64,000 bases of DNA, taken from assembly GCA_938031185.1 (NCBI GenBank), contig CALHGX010000042.1, positions 1 to 64,000 on the forward strand. The letters run 5' to 3'. The notes below the pieces were generated by a model. It was not told the origin of the DNA and did not search any database. It saw only the letters and a list, made by a program, of their open reading frames with translations. Below, in pieces: positions 7,735 to 18,006 of this stretch. Numbering within the stretch: position 1 is the stretch's first letter; each line of letters starts with the position of its first letter. Source of the stretch: an uncultured bacterium. Its GTDB lineage: Bacteria; Verrucomicrobiota; Kiritimatiellia; CAIKKV01; CALHGX01. The translations under genes were made by a program, and so were the position numbers.

Positions 7735-10277
7735 GCGCCGAACAAAACATCAACGCCCAGTGGTGGTTGAAGACCGCCGATGGAACGCGGTACGGCCCGG
7801 TGGGGCTGCCGACGCTGTGCGCCTGGGCGGCCGACGCGCGGGTGGCGCCGGGTTGCGTGGTCTCGCCGGACGGCGAACGATGGACGGCAGCCCACGAGCT
7901 GGCGCCGCTGCGCATGGACTGGTTCGTCGAACTAGGCGACGGGACGGAATACGGGCCGCTGAATCTTCTGGCGGTGGCCGACCTTGTGCGGGAGGGCTCT
8001 GTGCGGGTGGGGGCGCGGCTGCGGCATGCCCGAAAACCTGGCGAGCGGGCGGTAGATCATCGTTTCTCCGTTTGGGTGTTGGAGGAATCGCGGGCCATGC
8101 TGGCGGCAGTGGTCGGCATGGCGGAAGAACCGGCCGGGAAACGCGAAGCGGAGGAACAAGATTTCGCGGCACGCGTTGCGGAAACGGAGAAACAGTGCCG
8201 CGAGTTGGAGGCGGCTCTTGAAGAAGCCCGGCGGAAGATCGCGTCACTCGAAAGAGCGGATGCAGGACGGCTGGCCGACCTCCACCGCCGATTGGCCGAG
8301 GCGGAAAAACAGGCAGACTTGCTGTCATCCCTGCTGGACAAGGAGCGCGCTGAAGGCGTTGCCGCAGGCGAGGAAGTCCGACGGCTGAAACTGGCGTTGA
8401 TTCAGGCGGAAGACCGGCTGAAGGAACGACGCGACCTTGAAGGCGGCGACCGCCGGCGGCTGGAGGAGGAGCGGGACCGACTGGCGCGAGCGCGCGACGA
8501 GGCGCTTCGGGAGGCCGAGGCGGCGCGGAGCCGCTTGCGGGAGCGCTCGCGGGTGCTGGAAACGGCTTTGCAGGAGCGAGAGGAGCAGTTGGGTGTTGCC
8601 GCCGAGAGGGCGTCCGCGGCCGAGCGGCGATTGGCCGAGGCAACGGAAGAAGCGCGCATGGGCCGCGCGGCGGCGGAAGAGAAAGCGGCGCGTCTTGCGG
8701 ACGCCGGCCGCCGCTTGGCGGAGGCCGTGAAGCAGGCGGAAGCGTTGTCCGGGTTGCTCGAAAAGGAGCGGGCGCGGGCGGCGGCGCTCGAAGCGGAAAT
8801 CAACGGGCTAAAACAGGCGTTGGCGCAGATCGAGCAGCGACAGCGCGAGGAGCAAGGCGAACACAACGAGCGGGAAGCGCAGCACCGGCGGCTGGAGGAG
8901 GAGCGGGACCGGCTGGCACGGGCGCGCGACGAGGCGTTGAGGGAGGCGGCCACGGCCCGTGCCCAGGCGGTGGAACGGTCGCGGGAACTGGAAAAGGCGC
9001 TCAAGCAGAAAGAAGAACAGTTGCGTGAGGCCGTGGCGCGTCTGGCTGTCGCCGAGGCGGCGCCGGCTCAGGTGACGGAGGCGGCGGTGCGGCTTGAAGA
9101 ACTCGAGCGGCGGCTGGCGGAGTCGGATAACCAACTGAAGGCGCTGGCGGAGCGCTTGGAAAGCGAGAGGAAGCAAGCCGCGTGGGCGGAGGCGGAATCC
9201 CGCCGGCTCAAGCAGGCGCTGGCGGAGGCGGAAAAGCGGAGGCCGGAACCGACGGGGGCTGCGGGAGACAAGGCGGCTGTGCGGCGGGAGGACGATCGGC
9301 GGCTGGAGGAGGAGCGGGATCGGCTGGCGGAGGATGTCCGGAATCTGACGGCTCGACTGGAAGCGGCGGAAGCCGCCCGGGACCGCGCGCTGGCTGCGGG
9401 CGCTGAAGCGGAGCGCGCGGCGCATGATCTGGCGGAACGAATCCGGCAATTGGAGGCGGCGCGGGCCACGGAGGAATCTGCGTGGAAGACGGAAAGCCGT
9501 CGGCTCGAAGAGGCCCTGCAATCAGTGCGCGAGGAATGGGCCCGCGCCGAGAACCGGCTGGCTGAAGAACAGAAAACCACGGCGCAGTTGCGCGGCGCGA
9601 TGGCGGTGGGGGAGCAGGACCTGCATGCTCGCATGAACCGCATGCGGGACGAATTTGCGGCGATCGTGGCGGGGCTCGAACAGGCGGCCCGGCACAGCGC
9701 GGCGCCCCGTCGTGCGGAGACCATGGACGCGGTGGAATGGCTCGACGGCGGACGCCGCGCGCGGGCGCCGGAGGCGCCAACCGGGACGCTGGACGGAACC
9801 GAGGCGCTGGCGCAGCGGGTGGAGGGTCTTGCGGAAGAAATGCGGCTGGCGCTGGAGACGGCGCAGCGCGCACAGCAGGATCTGGGGGAATATCAGGCGC
9901 GGTACCAGACGCTGGAAGCTCGATACCAGGACGCGATGCGGGCGAATGAGGAGCAAACGGCGCGGCTCCGGGCGGAAATACAGGTTTCGGCCGATTTGCT
10001 CGCGCAAGCCATGGGCGAACTGGAGCGAAGGGAAAGCGAATATCGGGCGCTTCGGAAAAGGCTGGAGGAGCGAGCCGACCCCGGCGCAGAGGTTGTCTCC
10101 GGTCCGTGGGAGAAGCCCGGTGCGCGTTCCGCGCCAGAGGGGCCGACGGTTCGCGACAAGCTGAAGAATGTGGAAGCGCAAGCGCAGGCGGAATTGGAGG
10201 CCTGGCAGCGTCGGCAGCAGGGAGAACCGAAGGAGGGCGGCAGAAAATGGTTTCCGCGTCGAACGACAGGAGCGTGA
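7731..10277 (+). CDS. Tandem GYF_2 (DUF4339)-like domains plus a long coiled coil
   Basis: WWLKTADGTRYGPVGLPTLCAWAADARV and DWFVELGDGTEYGPLNLLAVADLVREGSV, followed by ~700 aa of charged heptad-like sequence. Start overlaps the dnaE stop by 4 nt. Confidence 0.8.
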   Translation: MSAEQNINAQWWLKTADGTRYGPVGLPTLCAWAADARVAPGCVVSPDGERWTAAHELAPLRMDWFVELGDGTEYGPLNLLAVADLVREGSVRVGARLRHARKPGERAVDHRFSVWVLEESRAMLAAVVGMAEEPAGKREAEEQDFAARVAETEKQCRELEAALEEARRKIASLERADAGRLADLHRRLAEAEKQADLLSSLLDKERAEGVAAGEEVRRLKLALIQAEDRLKERRDLEGGDRRRLEEERDRLARARDEALREAEAARSRLRERSRVLETALQEREEQLGVAAERASAAERRLAEATEEARMGRAAAEEKAARLADAGRRLAEAVKQAEALSGLLEKERARAAALEAEINGLKQALAQIEQRQREEQGEHNEREAQHRRLEEERDRLARARDEALREAATARAQAVERSRELEKALKQKEEQLREAVARLAVAEAAPAQVTEAAVRLEELERRLAESDNQLKALAERLESERKQAAWAEAESRRLKQALAEAEKRRPEPTGAAGDKAAVRREDDRRLEEERDRLAEDVRNLTARLEAAEAARDRALAAGAEAERAAHDLAERIRQLEAARATEESAWKTESRRLEEALQSVREEWARAENRLAEEQKTTAQLRGAMAVGEQDLHARMNRMRDEFAAIVAGLEQAARHSAAPRRAETMDAVEWLDGGRRARAPEAPTGTLDGTEALAQRVEGLAEEMRLALETAQRAQQDLGEYQARYQTLEARYQDAMRANEEQTARLRAEIQVSADLLAQAMGELERRESEYRALRKRLEERADPGAEVVSGPWEKPGARSAPEGPTVRDKLKNVEAQAQAELEAWQRRQQGEPKEGGRKWFPRRTTGA

Positions 10278-11068
10278 ACGGCGAGCCGGCGCCCGAATCC
10301 GGCGGCGATCTGGACGCACTGGCGCGGGTCATCCGGCGGCACGCGGAGGAACTGGCGCGTATTTCGGGGCGGATGAGCGGGACTGCGCAAGAAGAGGCGG
10401 CGGTCCTCATGCCGGTGGACGACAAACCGCCGCGTCGTGCCGCGGCGCCGCCGGTACTTCGGCGCGATGCGGGAGGATTGCCGTCGCTGGCGGACGATCC
10501 GGCGCTCTCGGCCGAATCGCTGCCGGTGCTCAATGCGTTCCGGCAATTCGTCGAGGCGGAACGGCGTCGGGCACGGACCCGCATGGTCTGGATGGGGGTG
10601 GGGTTTGCGCTGCTGCTGGCAGGCGTTCTGGCCGGCGCGTGGCTTGGATTGCGCCGTTATCAGGCGGCGATGCGAGGGGAAATCAGCTTGGTGCGCGGGG
10701 AAACGGCGCAGCGCATCGAGCAGGCGGAGACGGCTTTGCGACAAGTGACCGAGGCCGCCGAAGGCATGAATCACAAACTGGACGGCGCGTTGTCTTCCAC
10801 CCGTGCCGACATCGAAAGTCAGATCAACGAAAAGGATACCGAGCTCAAGGAGTTGCGCGAGGCGTTGGTGGCGTTGCAGATCGAGCAAGCCTTGCTGCAG
10901 GGCGCGGTGAGCGCCATGCCGCGGGAGGAGGCGGGGACGTTTCCGGCTCCTGAAACGCCCCGCGAGGACGCGCCAGACGAAACACTGCCCCTGCGGGAGC
11001 TGCCGCTGGTCATACGGCCCGGTGGAGCCGGACGTCCTGTTCAGTTTCGGCTGCCGCTAGGGCCTTGA
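10247..11068 (+). CDS. Single-pass membrane coiled-coil protein, function unknown
   Basis: TM segment [23 protein letters not shown], then a predicted coiled coil. Start inferred at MVSASNDRS, overlapping the upstream gene by 31 nt. Confidence 0.65.
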   Translation: MVSASNDRSVNGEPAPESGGDLDALARVIRRHAEELARISGRMSGTAQEEAAVLMPVDDKPPRRAAAPPVLRRDAGGLPSLADDPALSAESLPVLNAFRQFVEAERRRARTRMVWMGVGFALLLAGVLAGAWLGLRRYQAAMRGEISLVRGETAQRIEQAETALRQVTEAAEGMNHKLDGALSSTRADIESQINEKDTELKELREALVALQIEQALLQGAVSAMPREEAGTFPAPETPREDAPDETLPLRELPLVIRPGGAGRPVQFRLPLGP

Positions 11069-11098
11069 TTGCCGGGACGCGCCCCATTTGCAGGCGAG

Positions 11099-13204
11099 CT
11101 ATTGCGCCGCCTTGTCTCGTTCCGCCATCGCGCTTTTGCGACTCAGCTTGACGCGCCCTTTCTCGTCAATGCCGATACACTTGACCCACATCTGGTCGCC
11201 GACCTTGCAGACGTCTTCGACCGCGCGTACGTGGAAATCGGCCAGCTCGCTGATATGGACGAGCCCGTCGCGGCCGGGAAAGATTTCCACGAATGCGCCG
11301 AATTTCGTGATGCCTGTGACGATGCCGTTGTAGATGGCGCCTTCCTCTGGTTCGGCGGTAAGCATGCTGATTTCGCGCACGGCCATATCCAGCCCCTGTT
11401 GGTTGGTGCTGAAGATCTTGACCGTGCCGTCGTCTTCGATGTCAATCTGCGTCTGGGTGATGTCGGTGATGCGGCGGATGTTCTTTCCGCCCGGGCCGAT
11501 CAGTTCGCCGATCTTGTCCGGCGGAATCTTCATCACATGGATGCGGGGCGCGTAGGGGGAAAGATCCGCTCGCGGCTGCGCGATGACGCTCGTCATGAAG
11601 TCCAGGATTTGCCGGCGCGCCATGCGGGCCTTTTCGAAGGCCTGCCGCACCAGCTCCCAGGGAAGGCCGCGCCGTTTCAGGTCCACCTGAAACGCGGTGA
11701 TGCCGTCGGCGGTGCCGGCGACTTTGAAATCCATATCGCCGCAATGGTCTTCTTCGCCCACGATGTCCACGACGAGCTGGGCGTCGCGGTCCGAGGAGAA
11801 GAGACCGATTGAAATGCCGGCGACGGGTTTGCGGATGGGAATACCTGCGTCCATCAGGGCGAGCGTGCCGGCGCAGACGCTGGCCATGGAGCTGGATCCG
11901 TTGGAGCCCATGATATCCGACACCAGCCGCACGGTGTAGGGATAGTCCTTGGGCATCACTTCATCGAGGGCCCGTTCGGCGAGGGCGCCGTGGCCGATTT
12001 CGCGGCGACCCGGGCTTCCGATGCGCCGGACTTCGCCCACGCTGAACGGCGGAAAGTTGTAATGCAGCATGAAGCTCTTGCTCTTCGGACCGCCGGTGAT
12101 GGCGTCCATATCCTGCACATCGGAGGCGGTGCCGAGCGTCACGGTGGCCAGGGCCTGGGTTTCGCCCCGGGAGAAAAGCGCGGAGCCGTGCACGCGCGGC
12201 AGCACGGCCACCTGCGCGGCGAGCGGCCGCAGTTCATCGAAGCCGCGGCCGTCCACGCGGCGTTTTTTCTCAAGCACATTGCGCCGAACGGTTTCGATTT
12301 CCAGCGCGTCGAATACCGCGCGGAACTGCTCGTCGGTCAGCGTCGGGCACCGTTCGAGGAGGCGGGGTTTCAGATTTTCGCGAACGGCCTGGACGGCCTG
12401 ATTGCGCTCGGTCTTGCCTGCGATCAACAGGGCGGTTTCGATGTCCGTGCTGGCCAGTTCCCGGGCGGCGGCCAGATGATCGGTCGGGACTTCTTCGCCG
12501 TCCGAGACTGTCTTGTCGGGGCGGCCGATGCGGCGGCGCAGTTCGATTTGGGCGTCCACGAGCTTGCGGCATTCCTCGTGGGCGAGCCGCATGGCTTCGA
12601 ACAGGTCCGCTTCGGAGATTTCGCCTGCTTCTCCTTCGATCATGACGGGCAGGTCGCGGGTGCCCACGTAGAAGAGATTCAGGTCGCTCTGCTGGCGCTG
12701 CGTATTGGTGGGGTTGATGACGAACCGGCCGTCCACACGGCCGACGCGCACGCCGCCGACGGGACCATGGAAGGGCAGGTCGGAGATCACAAGAGCGGCG
12801 CTGGCGCCGATCAAGCTGAGCACATCGGCGTCGTTTTCGCCGTCGGCCGACAGCAGCATGTTATAGACTTGGACGTCGTTGCGATAGCCTTTGGAGAACA
12901 GCGGGCGCAGCGGCCGATCGGTGCAGCGGGCGGTGAGTATTTCCTTTTCCGAAGGGCGGCCTTCCCGTTTGAAGTACCCGCCGGGAAAGCGGCCGGCAGC
13001 CGAAAACCGTTCGCGGTACTCCACCTGCAGCGGGAAATAATCAATGCCTTCACGGGGTTTGGCCGAGGCGGTGACGGTGGCCAGCAGGACGGTATCGCCC
13101 AGCCGCACCGTGACGGCGCCGGCGGCCTGCGCCGCCATTTGGCCGTGCTCGATCGTGATGGTTTGGCCGCCGATGGTGACGGTGACGGTGACGGGTTCTT
13201 TCAT
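11099..13204 (-). CDS. pnp: Polyribonucleotide nucleotidyltransferase
   Basis: RNase PH repeats ([62 protein letters not shown]), KH motif ([11 protein letters not shown]) and S1 domain. Confidence 0.98.
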   Translation of the reverse strand: MKEPVTVTVTIGGQTITIEHGQMAAQAAGAVTVRLGDTVLLATVTASAKPREGIDYFPLQVEYRERFSAAGRFPGGYFKREGRPSEKEILTARCTDRPLRPLFSKGYRNDVQVYNMLLSADGENDADVLSLIGASAALVISDLPFHGPVGGVRVGRVDGRFVINPTNTQRQQSDLNLFYVGTRDLPVMIEGEAGEISEADLFEAMRLAHEECRKLVDAQIELRRRIGRPDKTVSDGEEVPTDHLAAARELASTDIETALLIAGKTERNQAVQAVRENLKPRLLERCPTLTDEQFRAVFDALEIETVRRNVLEKKRRVDGRGFDELRPLAAQVAVLPRVHGSALFSRGETQALATVTLGTASDVQDMDAITGGPKSKSFMLHYNFPPFSVGEVRRIGSPGRREIGHGALAERALDEVMPKDYPYTVRLVSDIMGSNGSSSMASVCAGTLALMDAGIPIRKPVAGISIGLFSSDRDAQLVVDIVGEEDHCGDMDFKVAGTADGITAFQVDLKRRGLPWELVRQAFEKARMARRQILDFMTSVIAQPRADLSPYAPRIHVMKIPPDKIGELIGPGGKNIRRITDITQTQIDIEDDGTVKIFSTNQQGLDMAVREISMLTAEPEEGAIYNGIVTGITKFGAFVEIFPGRDGLVHISELADFHVRAVEDVCKVGDQMWVKCIGIDEKGRVKLSRKSAMAERDKAAQ

Positions 13205-13302
13205 ATGACTTCCTTTCGAGCGGTCTTCAGGCGGGGTATGGACTGAATGGGCGGCCGGCGAAGCCGACCGGACACGAGAACTCCGTACCGGGCCGAGACG
13301 GC

Positions 13303-13581
13303 CTAGCGCCGGAGCTTGAGTTTCCGGATCAATTCCTGGTAGCCGCGCTCGTTCGTGCTCTTTAGGTAGTTGAGCAATTTGCGCCGCGCGCTTACCATTT
13401 TCAGCAGCCCGTAGCGGGAGCTTTGATCCTTCTGATGCGTCTTCAGGTGTTGGGTCAGCTCTTCGATACGCCGACTTAAGATCGCTACCTGCACTTCCGA
13501 CGAACCGCTGTCCGTGCCGTGGCGACCAAACTCTTTCTTGATCGCGTCTTTGGTTTGCGCATCCATGGCCTGTTCACCCAA
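13303..13581 (-). CDS. rpsO: 30S ribosomal protein S15 (start at 13581 or 13566)
   Basis: HGTDSGSSEVQVAILSRRIEELTQHLKTHQKDQSSRYGLLKMVSARRKLLNYLKSTN. Confidence 0.97.
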   Translation of the reverse strand: MGEQAMDAQTKDAIKKEFGRHGTDSGSSEVQVAILSRRIEELTQHLKTHQKDQSSRYGLLKMVSARRKLLNYLKSTNERGYQELIRKLKLRR

Positions 13582-13635
13582 CCCCGTCCCTGCCGACCGT
13601 GCTTTTCCTTCCTCTGTTGTTTGTGTTGGGGGGGA

Positions 13636-14619
13636 CTATACGGCCCGGCCCGGCGGCTGGCAAGGCGAATCTTTAGAATTTTTTTGTCGGTCGATACGGG
13701 CCAGGAGCGCCCGGGCCCGGACCGTGTCGGCTCGGATCTGGCGGGCCAGATCCTGTGGCGAAGCGAAACGCTTTTCGGGGCGGAGGCGGCGGAGGAAAAA
13801 CACCTCGACGGAACGGCCGTAAAGATTCGCGCGGGCATCCAGCAGGTGCATTTCCATGACAGGCGGTCCGTTTGGAGCAAATGTGGGGCGAACCCCGAAA
13901 TTGACCACACCGTTCCAGCGCCGGGTTCCCTCCGTCGCCGTGGCGGCGTAGACGCCGAAGGGCGGATGCGCTTCGTTACAGGGCGCGACGTTGAGCGTGG
14001 GAAAGCCGAGTGTGCGGCCGAGCCCCCGGCCGCGGGCCACGACGCCCATCAGGCTGTAGGGGCGGCCGAGCATGCGACGGGCGTCCGCCAACCGGCCGCG
14101 TTGCACGGCCTCGCGGATGCGGGTGCTGGAAATGGCCGCGCGCCGCCAGCGAAGGGGTGGGATGACGTACACCGAGATGCCGAGCGGCAACGCCCATCGG
14201 CGCAGCGTGTCGGCGGTGCCCGCGCCGTGCCGTCCGAAACGCCAGTCCGGACCTATGAAGAAGGCCTGAAGATCGGGCAGGGTGCGCCGGAGCTGTTCGA
14301 GGAAGTCGAGGGGTTCCATGGCAGCCAGGCGGCGGTTGAAGGGCAGCACGAGACACCCGTCGAGGCCGGCGGCGGCGAACAGGCGAATTTTGTGATCAAG
14401 ACAGGTGAGGAGTGGTGGCGCGGAGGAGGGATCGAGCACTTTCTGCGGGTGCGTGTCGAAGGTCATGACCCATGCGCTTCCGCCGACGCGGCGGCTGTGC
14501 CGAATGGCAGCGCGCAGGACGGCTTGATGGCCCCGGTGCACGCCGTCAAAAAAGCCCGCGGCGAGCAGGACGGGTTTCCTTTCGGCCAGTGGCGCATGAA
14601 GACCGTGAACGACTTTCAT
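13636..14619 (-). CDS. ribF: Bifunctional riboflavin kinase/FAD synthetase
   Basis: AAGFFDGVHRGHQAVL, GPDWRFGRHGAGT, SSTRIREAVQRG, GRPYSLMGVVARGRGLGRTLGFPTLNV. Confidence 0.94.
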   Translation of the reverse strand: MKVVHGLHAPLAERKPVLLAAGFFDGVHRGHQAVLRAAIRHSRRVGGSAWVMTFDTHPQKVLDPSSAPPLLTCLDHKIRLFAAAGLDGCLVLPFNRRLAAMEPLDFLEQLRRTLPDLQAFFIGPDWRFGRHGAGTADTLRRWALPLGISVYVIPPLRWRRAAISSTRIREAVQRGRLADARRMLGRPYSLMGVVARGRGLGRTLGFPTLNVAPCNEAHPPFGVYAATATEGTRRWNGVVNFGVRPTFAPNGPPVMEMHLLDARANLYGRSVEVFFLRRLRPEKRFASPQDLARQIRADTVRARALLARIDRQKNSKDSPCQPPGRAV

Positions 14620-14639
14620 GGAGAAACCCCTGCTGCGGT

Positions 14640-15374
14640 TTAAGCATGGCGGGGTTGAGCCGCCACCTGATGAAACGGAATCACTCGGTCCAGCAACCCC
14701 ATTGTGTCCAGCCGCAGCAAGTCGTCCAAGGGCGTGGCGTTCGCCACGTCGTACGCGCCGGAGCGAGTGCGCCGCAGGGATTCCAGATGGGCCCCGCAGC
14801 CCAACGCCTCGCCGATCTCATGGCAGAGCGAGCGGACGTAGGTGCCCTTGGTGCATTGAAGGCGGAACCGCGCGCGGGGGGGCTTAAACGCCAGCAGCGA
14901 GAAGCGGTACACATGGATCAGACGCGGCTGGCGTTCGACTTCCTGTCCGCGGCGCGCCAGTTTGTAAAGCGGCACGCCGTCTTTTTTGACGGCCGAGACC
15001 ATGGGCGGCGTCTGGAGCAGGTCGCCAGTGTGGCGGCGCATTTGGTCCTCCAGCGCCTCCTGCGTGACGCCGGCGGGGTCGCGTTCCGCCACGACCGCGC
15101 CGTCGGCGTCGTGGGAATCGGTGGACACACCCAACCGCATGACGCCTTCATAGGTTTTGTCCGAACCGGTCAACAGGTCCGAGAGCCGGGTGCCGCGGCC
15201 GAGGAGAATGATGAGCAGGCCGGTGGCCAAGGGGTCGAGGCTGCCGCCGTGGCCGACCTTGCGGAGGCGGAAGTGGCGGCGGATGCGGTCCACGACATCA
15301 TGGGACGTGAGGCCGGCCGGCTTATCCACGAGCAGCAGGCCGTCATAGGGGTCGGAGCGGGTGGGGCCGGTCAT
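14640..15374 (-). CDS. truB: tRNA pseudouridine(55) synthase
   Basis: LLLVDKPAGLTSHDVVDRIRR, VGHGGSLDPLATGLL, KTYEGVMRLG, CTKGTYVRSLCHEIGEALG. Confidence 0.95.
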   Translation of the reverse strand: MTGPTRSDPYDGLLLVDKPAGLTSHDVVDRIRRHFRLRKVGHGGSLDPLATGLLIILLGRGTRLSDLLTGSDKTYEGVMRLGVSTDSHDADGAVVAERDPAGVTQEALEDQMRRHTGDLLQTPPMVSAVKKDGVPLYKLARRGQEVERQPRLIHVYRFSLLAFKPPRARFRLQCTKGTYVRSLCHEIGEALGCGAHLESLRRTRSGAYDVANATPLDDLLRLDTMGLLDRVIPFHQVAAQPRHA

Positions 15375-15754
15375 AGCGAGGTCTCCGGGGCGGGGGGCGG
15401 CGCGGCGGGGCCGTCGAGTTCGCGGAGCATCTCCAGGACGCGGTCGCCTTCTTGGAGGGAGGAATCGAGTTCGAATTGCAGGCGGGGGGTGTATTTCAGA
15501 ATCACGCCGCGGGCGACGAGTTCCTGGATGGCGGCGTGATGGCGCCGGAGTCCGGCCAGCATGCGCGTCTGCTCGGCCGTGGCGGCGCGGATGGACACCA
15601 GGACGCGGGCGCGCCGCAGATCGCTGCTGACGATCACGTGAGTGACGGTGACGGCGGCGGTGTCGAACGCGTTGCCGGCCTGAATCCGGTAGAGCGCGAG
15701 GCCGATTTCGCGACGCAGCAGCTCGTTCACCCGAGTCAAACGATCCGTCTTCAT
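15371..15754 (-). CDS. rbfA: Ribosome-binding factor A
   Basis: MKTDRLTRVNELLRREIGLAL, VTVTHVIVSSDLRRARVLVS, TPRLQFELDSSLQEGDRVLEML; position between infB and truB. Confidence 0.92.
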   Translation of the reverse strand: MKTDRLTRVNELLRREIGLALYRIQAGNAFDTAAVTVTHVIVSSDLRRARVLVSIRAATAEQTRMLAGLRRHHAAIQELVARGVILKYTPRLQFELDSSLQEGDRVLEMLRELDGPAAPPPAPETSL

Positions 15755-15810
15755 CCCGCCATACCTGGGTTCATGCCGGTTTCGGAAACTCCGCGGCGGG
15801 GCCGCGCGGC

Positions 15811-18006
15811 TCAAAGACTTTGCGCGATGCGCCGGACCTCGTAGAACTCCAGCACGTCGCCCGGGGCGAAGGCCGCGAAATTATCAAGGCGGATGCCGCA
15901 TTCCTGGCCCTCACGCACTTCAGACACGTCGTTCTGGAAACGCCGCAGCGAGGCCAGCACGCCTTCGTAGATCACGTCCGATCCGCGTTTGACGCGGACG
16001 CGGGACTTTGAGCTGACCACGCCGTCGGACATCTGACAGCCGGCAATCACGCCGGCCTTGGATATATTGAACACCTGCTTGATCACCGCATGGCCGGTGA
16101 CTTGTTCCTGCACGATCGGAGCGAGCAGGCCGGTCATGGCTTCGCGGACGCGGTCCTGTAATTCGTAGATGATGCTGTGCAAGAGGATTTCCACGCCCTC
16201 CTGTTTGGCGATGCGGCTGACGCCGGCGTCCACGCCGACGTGGAAGCCCACGATGATCGCGTCCGATGCGGAGGCCAACAGCACGTCGTTGGCGGTGATG
16301 CTGCCGACGCCGGAAGCCAGGATTTCGAGGGTGACTTTGTCGCTGCGGATATCGCGCAGGGCGTGTTCGATGGCCTCGATGGAGCCCTGCACGTCGGCCT
16401 TGAGCACGAGGCGAAGTTCCGCCTGACCGCCCTGGGAAACGGTTTGGGTCAGGGCGTCGAGCGAAGCGCGTTTTGGGACGGTCAGACGGCGCTGTTCGAT
16501 CTGGCTGCGTTCCGCTTCGGCCATTTCGCGGGCGACGCGTTCGTCCGCGCAAACCCGGAATGGCGCGCCGGCGCCGGGAACGCCCGACAATCCGAGGCAT
16601 TGCACGGGCATGGAAGGGCCGGCGGAGGCGACCTGCCGGCCGTGATCGTCAATCAACGCGCGCACCCGCCCCCAGTGGCTGCCGCAGAGCAGCGCATCGC
16701 CCGTGTGCAGGGTGCCTTCCTTGACCAGCAGGTTGGCCGTCGGGCCACGGCCGGGCTCCAATTTGGCCTCGATGACGAAACCTTTGGCGCGCAGGGTTGG
16801 ATCGGCCTTGATTTCCATGATTTCTGCCTGGAGCAGGATCATTTCCAATAGATGCTCCAAGCCCTGGCCGGTGAGGGCGCTGACTTCCGAGCAGATGACG
16901 TTGCCGCCCCAGTCTTCCGGGGTGAGCCCCATCGAGGCGAGCTGTTGTTTCACGCGCTGCACATTGGCGGCGGGGAGGTCCACCTTGTTGATGGCCACCA
17001 TGATCGGCACCTTGGCGGCGGTGGCGTGCTGGATGGCTTCGGTGGTTTGGGGCATGACGCCGTCGTCGGCCGCCACCACGATTACGGCGATGTCGGTCAT
17101 GTTGGCGCCGCGCGCCCGCATGGCGGTGAAGGCCTGATGCCCCGGCGTATCCAAGAAGGTGATGCGATGCCCCTTGGATTCCACCGTATATGCGCCGACA
17201 TGCTGGGTGATGCCGCCGGCTTCGCTCTGCGCCACGGCCGTGTTGCGAATGCGGTCCAACAGCGACGTCTTTCCGTGGTCCACATGGCCGAGGAAGGTGA
17301 CCACGGGCGGGCGGGGCTGGAGGTTTTCCGGTTTGCGATCCTCATCGGGTTCCGCGCGCCAATCTTTGGGTGTGGGTTTCTGGCTGGGCCGCGACTTTTC
17401 GACTTCGAACCCCATTTCTTCCGCCACCTGAACCGCCACGCGATGATCCAGTCGCTGGTTGATGGAAGCGAACACATCGTGCTTCATCAGCTCGGAAATG
17501 AGCCGATTCGGACGGATCCCGAGCAGGTCGGCCAGTTCCTTCACCAGGATAGGCCCTTTGATGGATATGACTCGCGGTTTCGCGGCAACCGTCGTTGGGG
17601 CGGTTATTTTCTGTGCCGGGGGCGGCGCCGCAGAGGTTATCTTCTGGTGGGCGGGAGCCGGCGTCGGCGTGATGGGAGGCTTTGTCGGCCCGGCGGTTGG
17701 CGGCGCGGGCGGGGGGGCTTTCGGGGCAGTCGGCGTCGGAGCGGCCGTTTTTTCCGCGGTTTTTTGGACTGGCTTCGAAACGGGTGGCGACGACGGGGCT
17801 GGCGCGGGGGCCATTCGGGGTGGGGGCGAGGGTTGGGGCGGCGGCGCGGCCGGCTTGGCTGGCGCCAGCGCTTCGCGCGCGGCCTGAACGGCGCGCTCGT
17901 CGAGGGCGCTCATATGGTTCTTGGCTGGATATCCCAGCGCGGAGAGCCGATCGAGCAGTTCGCGGCTGGTGACCTTCAGTTCCTTGGCCAGTTCATGCAC
18001 TCTCAT
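15811..18006 (-). CDS. infB: Translation initiation factor IF-2
   Basis: N-terminal RVHELAKELKVTSRELLDRL; Pro/Ala-rich linker; PVVTFLGHVDHGKTSLLD, DTPGHQAFTAMRARGANMTDIAVIVVAADDGVMPQT. Confidence 0.98.
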   Translation of the reverse strand: MRVHELAKELKVTSRELLDRLSALGYPAKNHMSALDERAVQAAREALAPAKPAAPPPQPSPPPRMAPAPAPSSPPVSKPVQKTAEKTAAPTPTAPKAPPPAPPTAGPTKPPITPTPAPAHQKITSAAPPPAQKITAPTTVAAKPRVISIKGPILVKELADLLGIRPNRLISELMKHDVFASINQRLDHRVAVQVAEEMGFEVEKSRPSQKPTPKDWRAEPDEDRKPENLQPRPPVVTFLGHVDHGKTSLLDRIRNTAVAQSEAGGITQHVGAYTVESKGHRITFLDTPGHQAFTAMRARGANMTDIAVIVVAADDGVMPQTTEAIQHATAAKVPIMVAINKVDLPAANVQRVKQQLASMGLTPEDWGGNVICSEVSALTGQGLEHLLEMILLQAEIMEIKADPTLRAKGFVIEAKLEPGRGPTANLLVKEGTLHTGDALLCGSHWGRVRALIDDHGRQVASAGPSMPVQCLGLSGVPGAGAPFRVCADERVAREMAEAERSQIEQRRLTVPKRASLDALTQTVSQGGQAELRLVLKADVQGSIEAIEHALRDIRSDKVTLEILASGVGSITANDVLLASASDAIIVGFHVGVDAGVSRIAKQEGVEILLHSIIYELQDRVREAMTGLLAPIVQEQVTGHAVIKQVFNISKAGVIAGCQMSDGVVSSKSRVRVKRGSDVIYEGVLASLRRFQNDVSEVREGQECGIRLDNFAAFAPGDVLEFYEVRRIAQSL

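Noticed and set aside
9208-10584. 458-aa minus-strand Pro/Ala/Arg-rich ORF
   Set aside because: Shadow of the coiled-coil gene's repetitive high-GC codons; low complexity.
11990-13246. 418-aa plus-strand ORF opposite pnp
   Set aside because: Antisense artefact of pnp, which has unmistakable domains.
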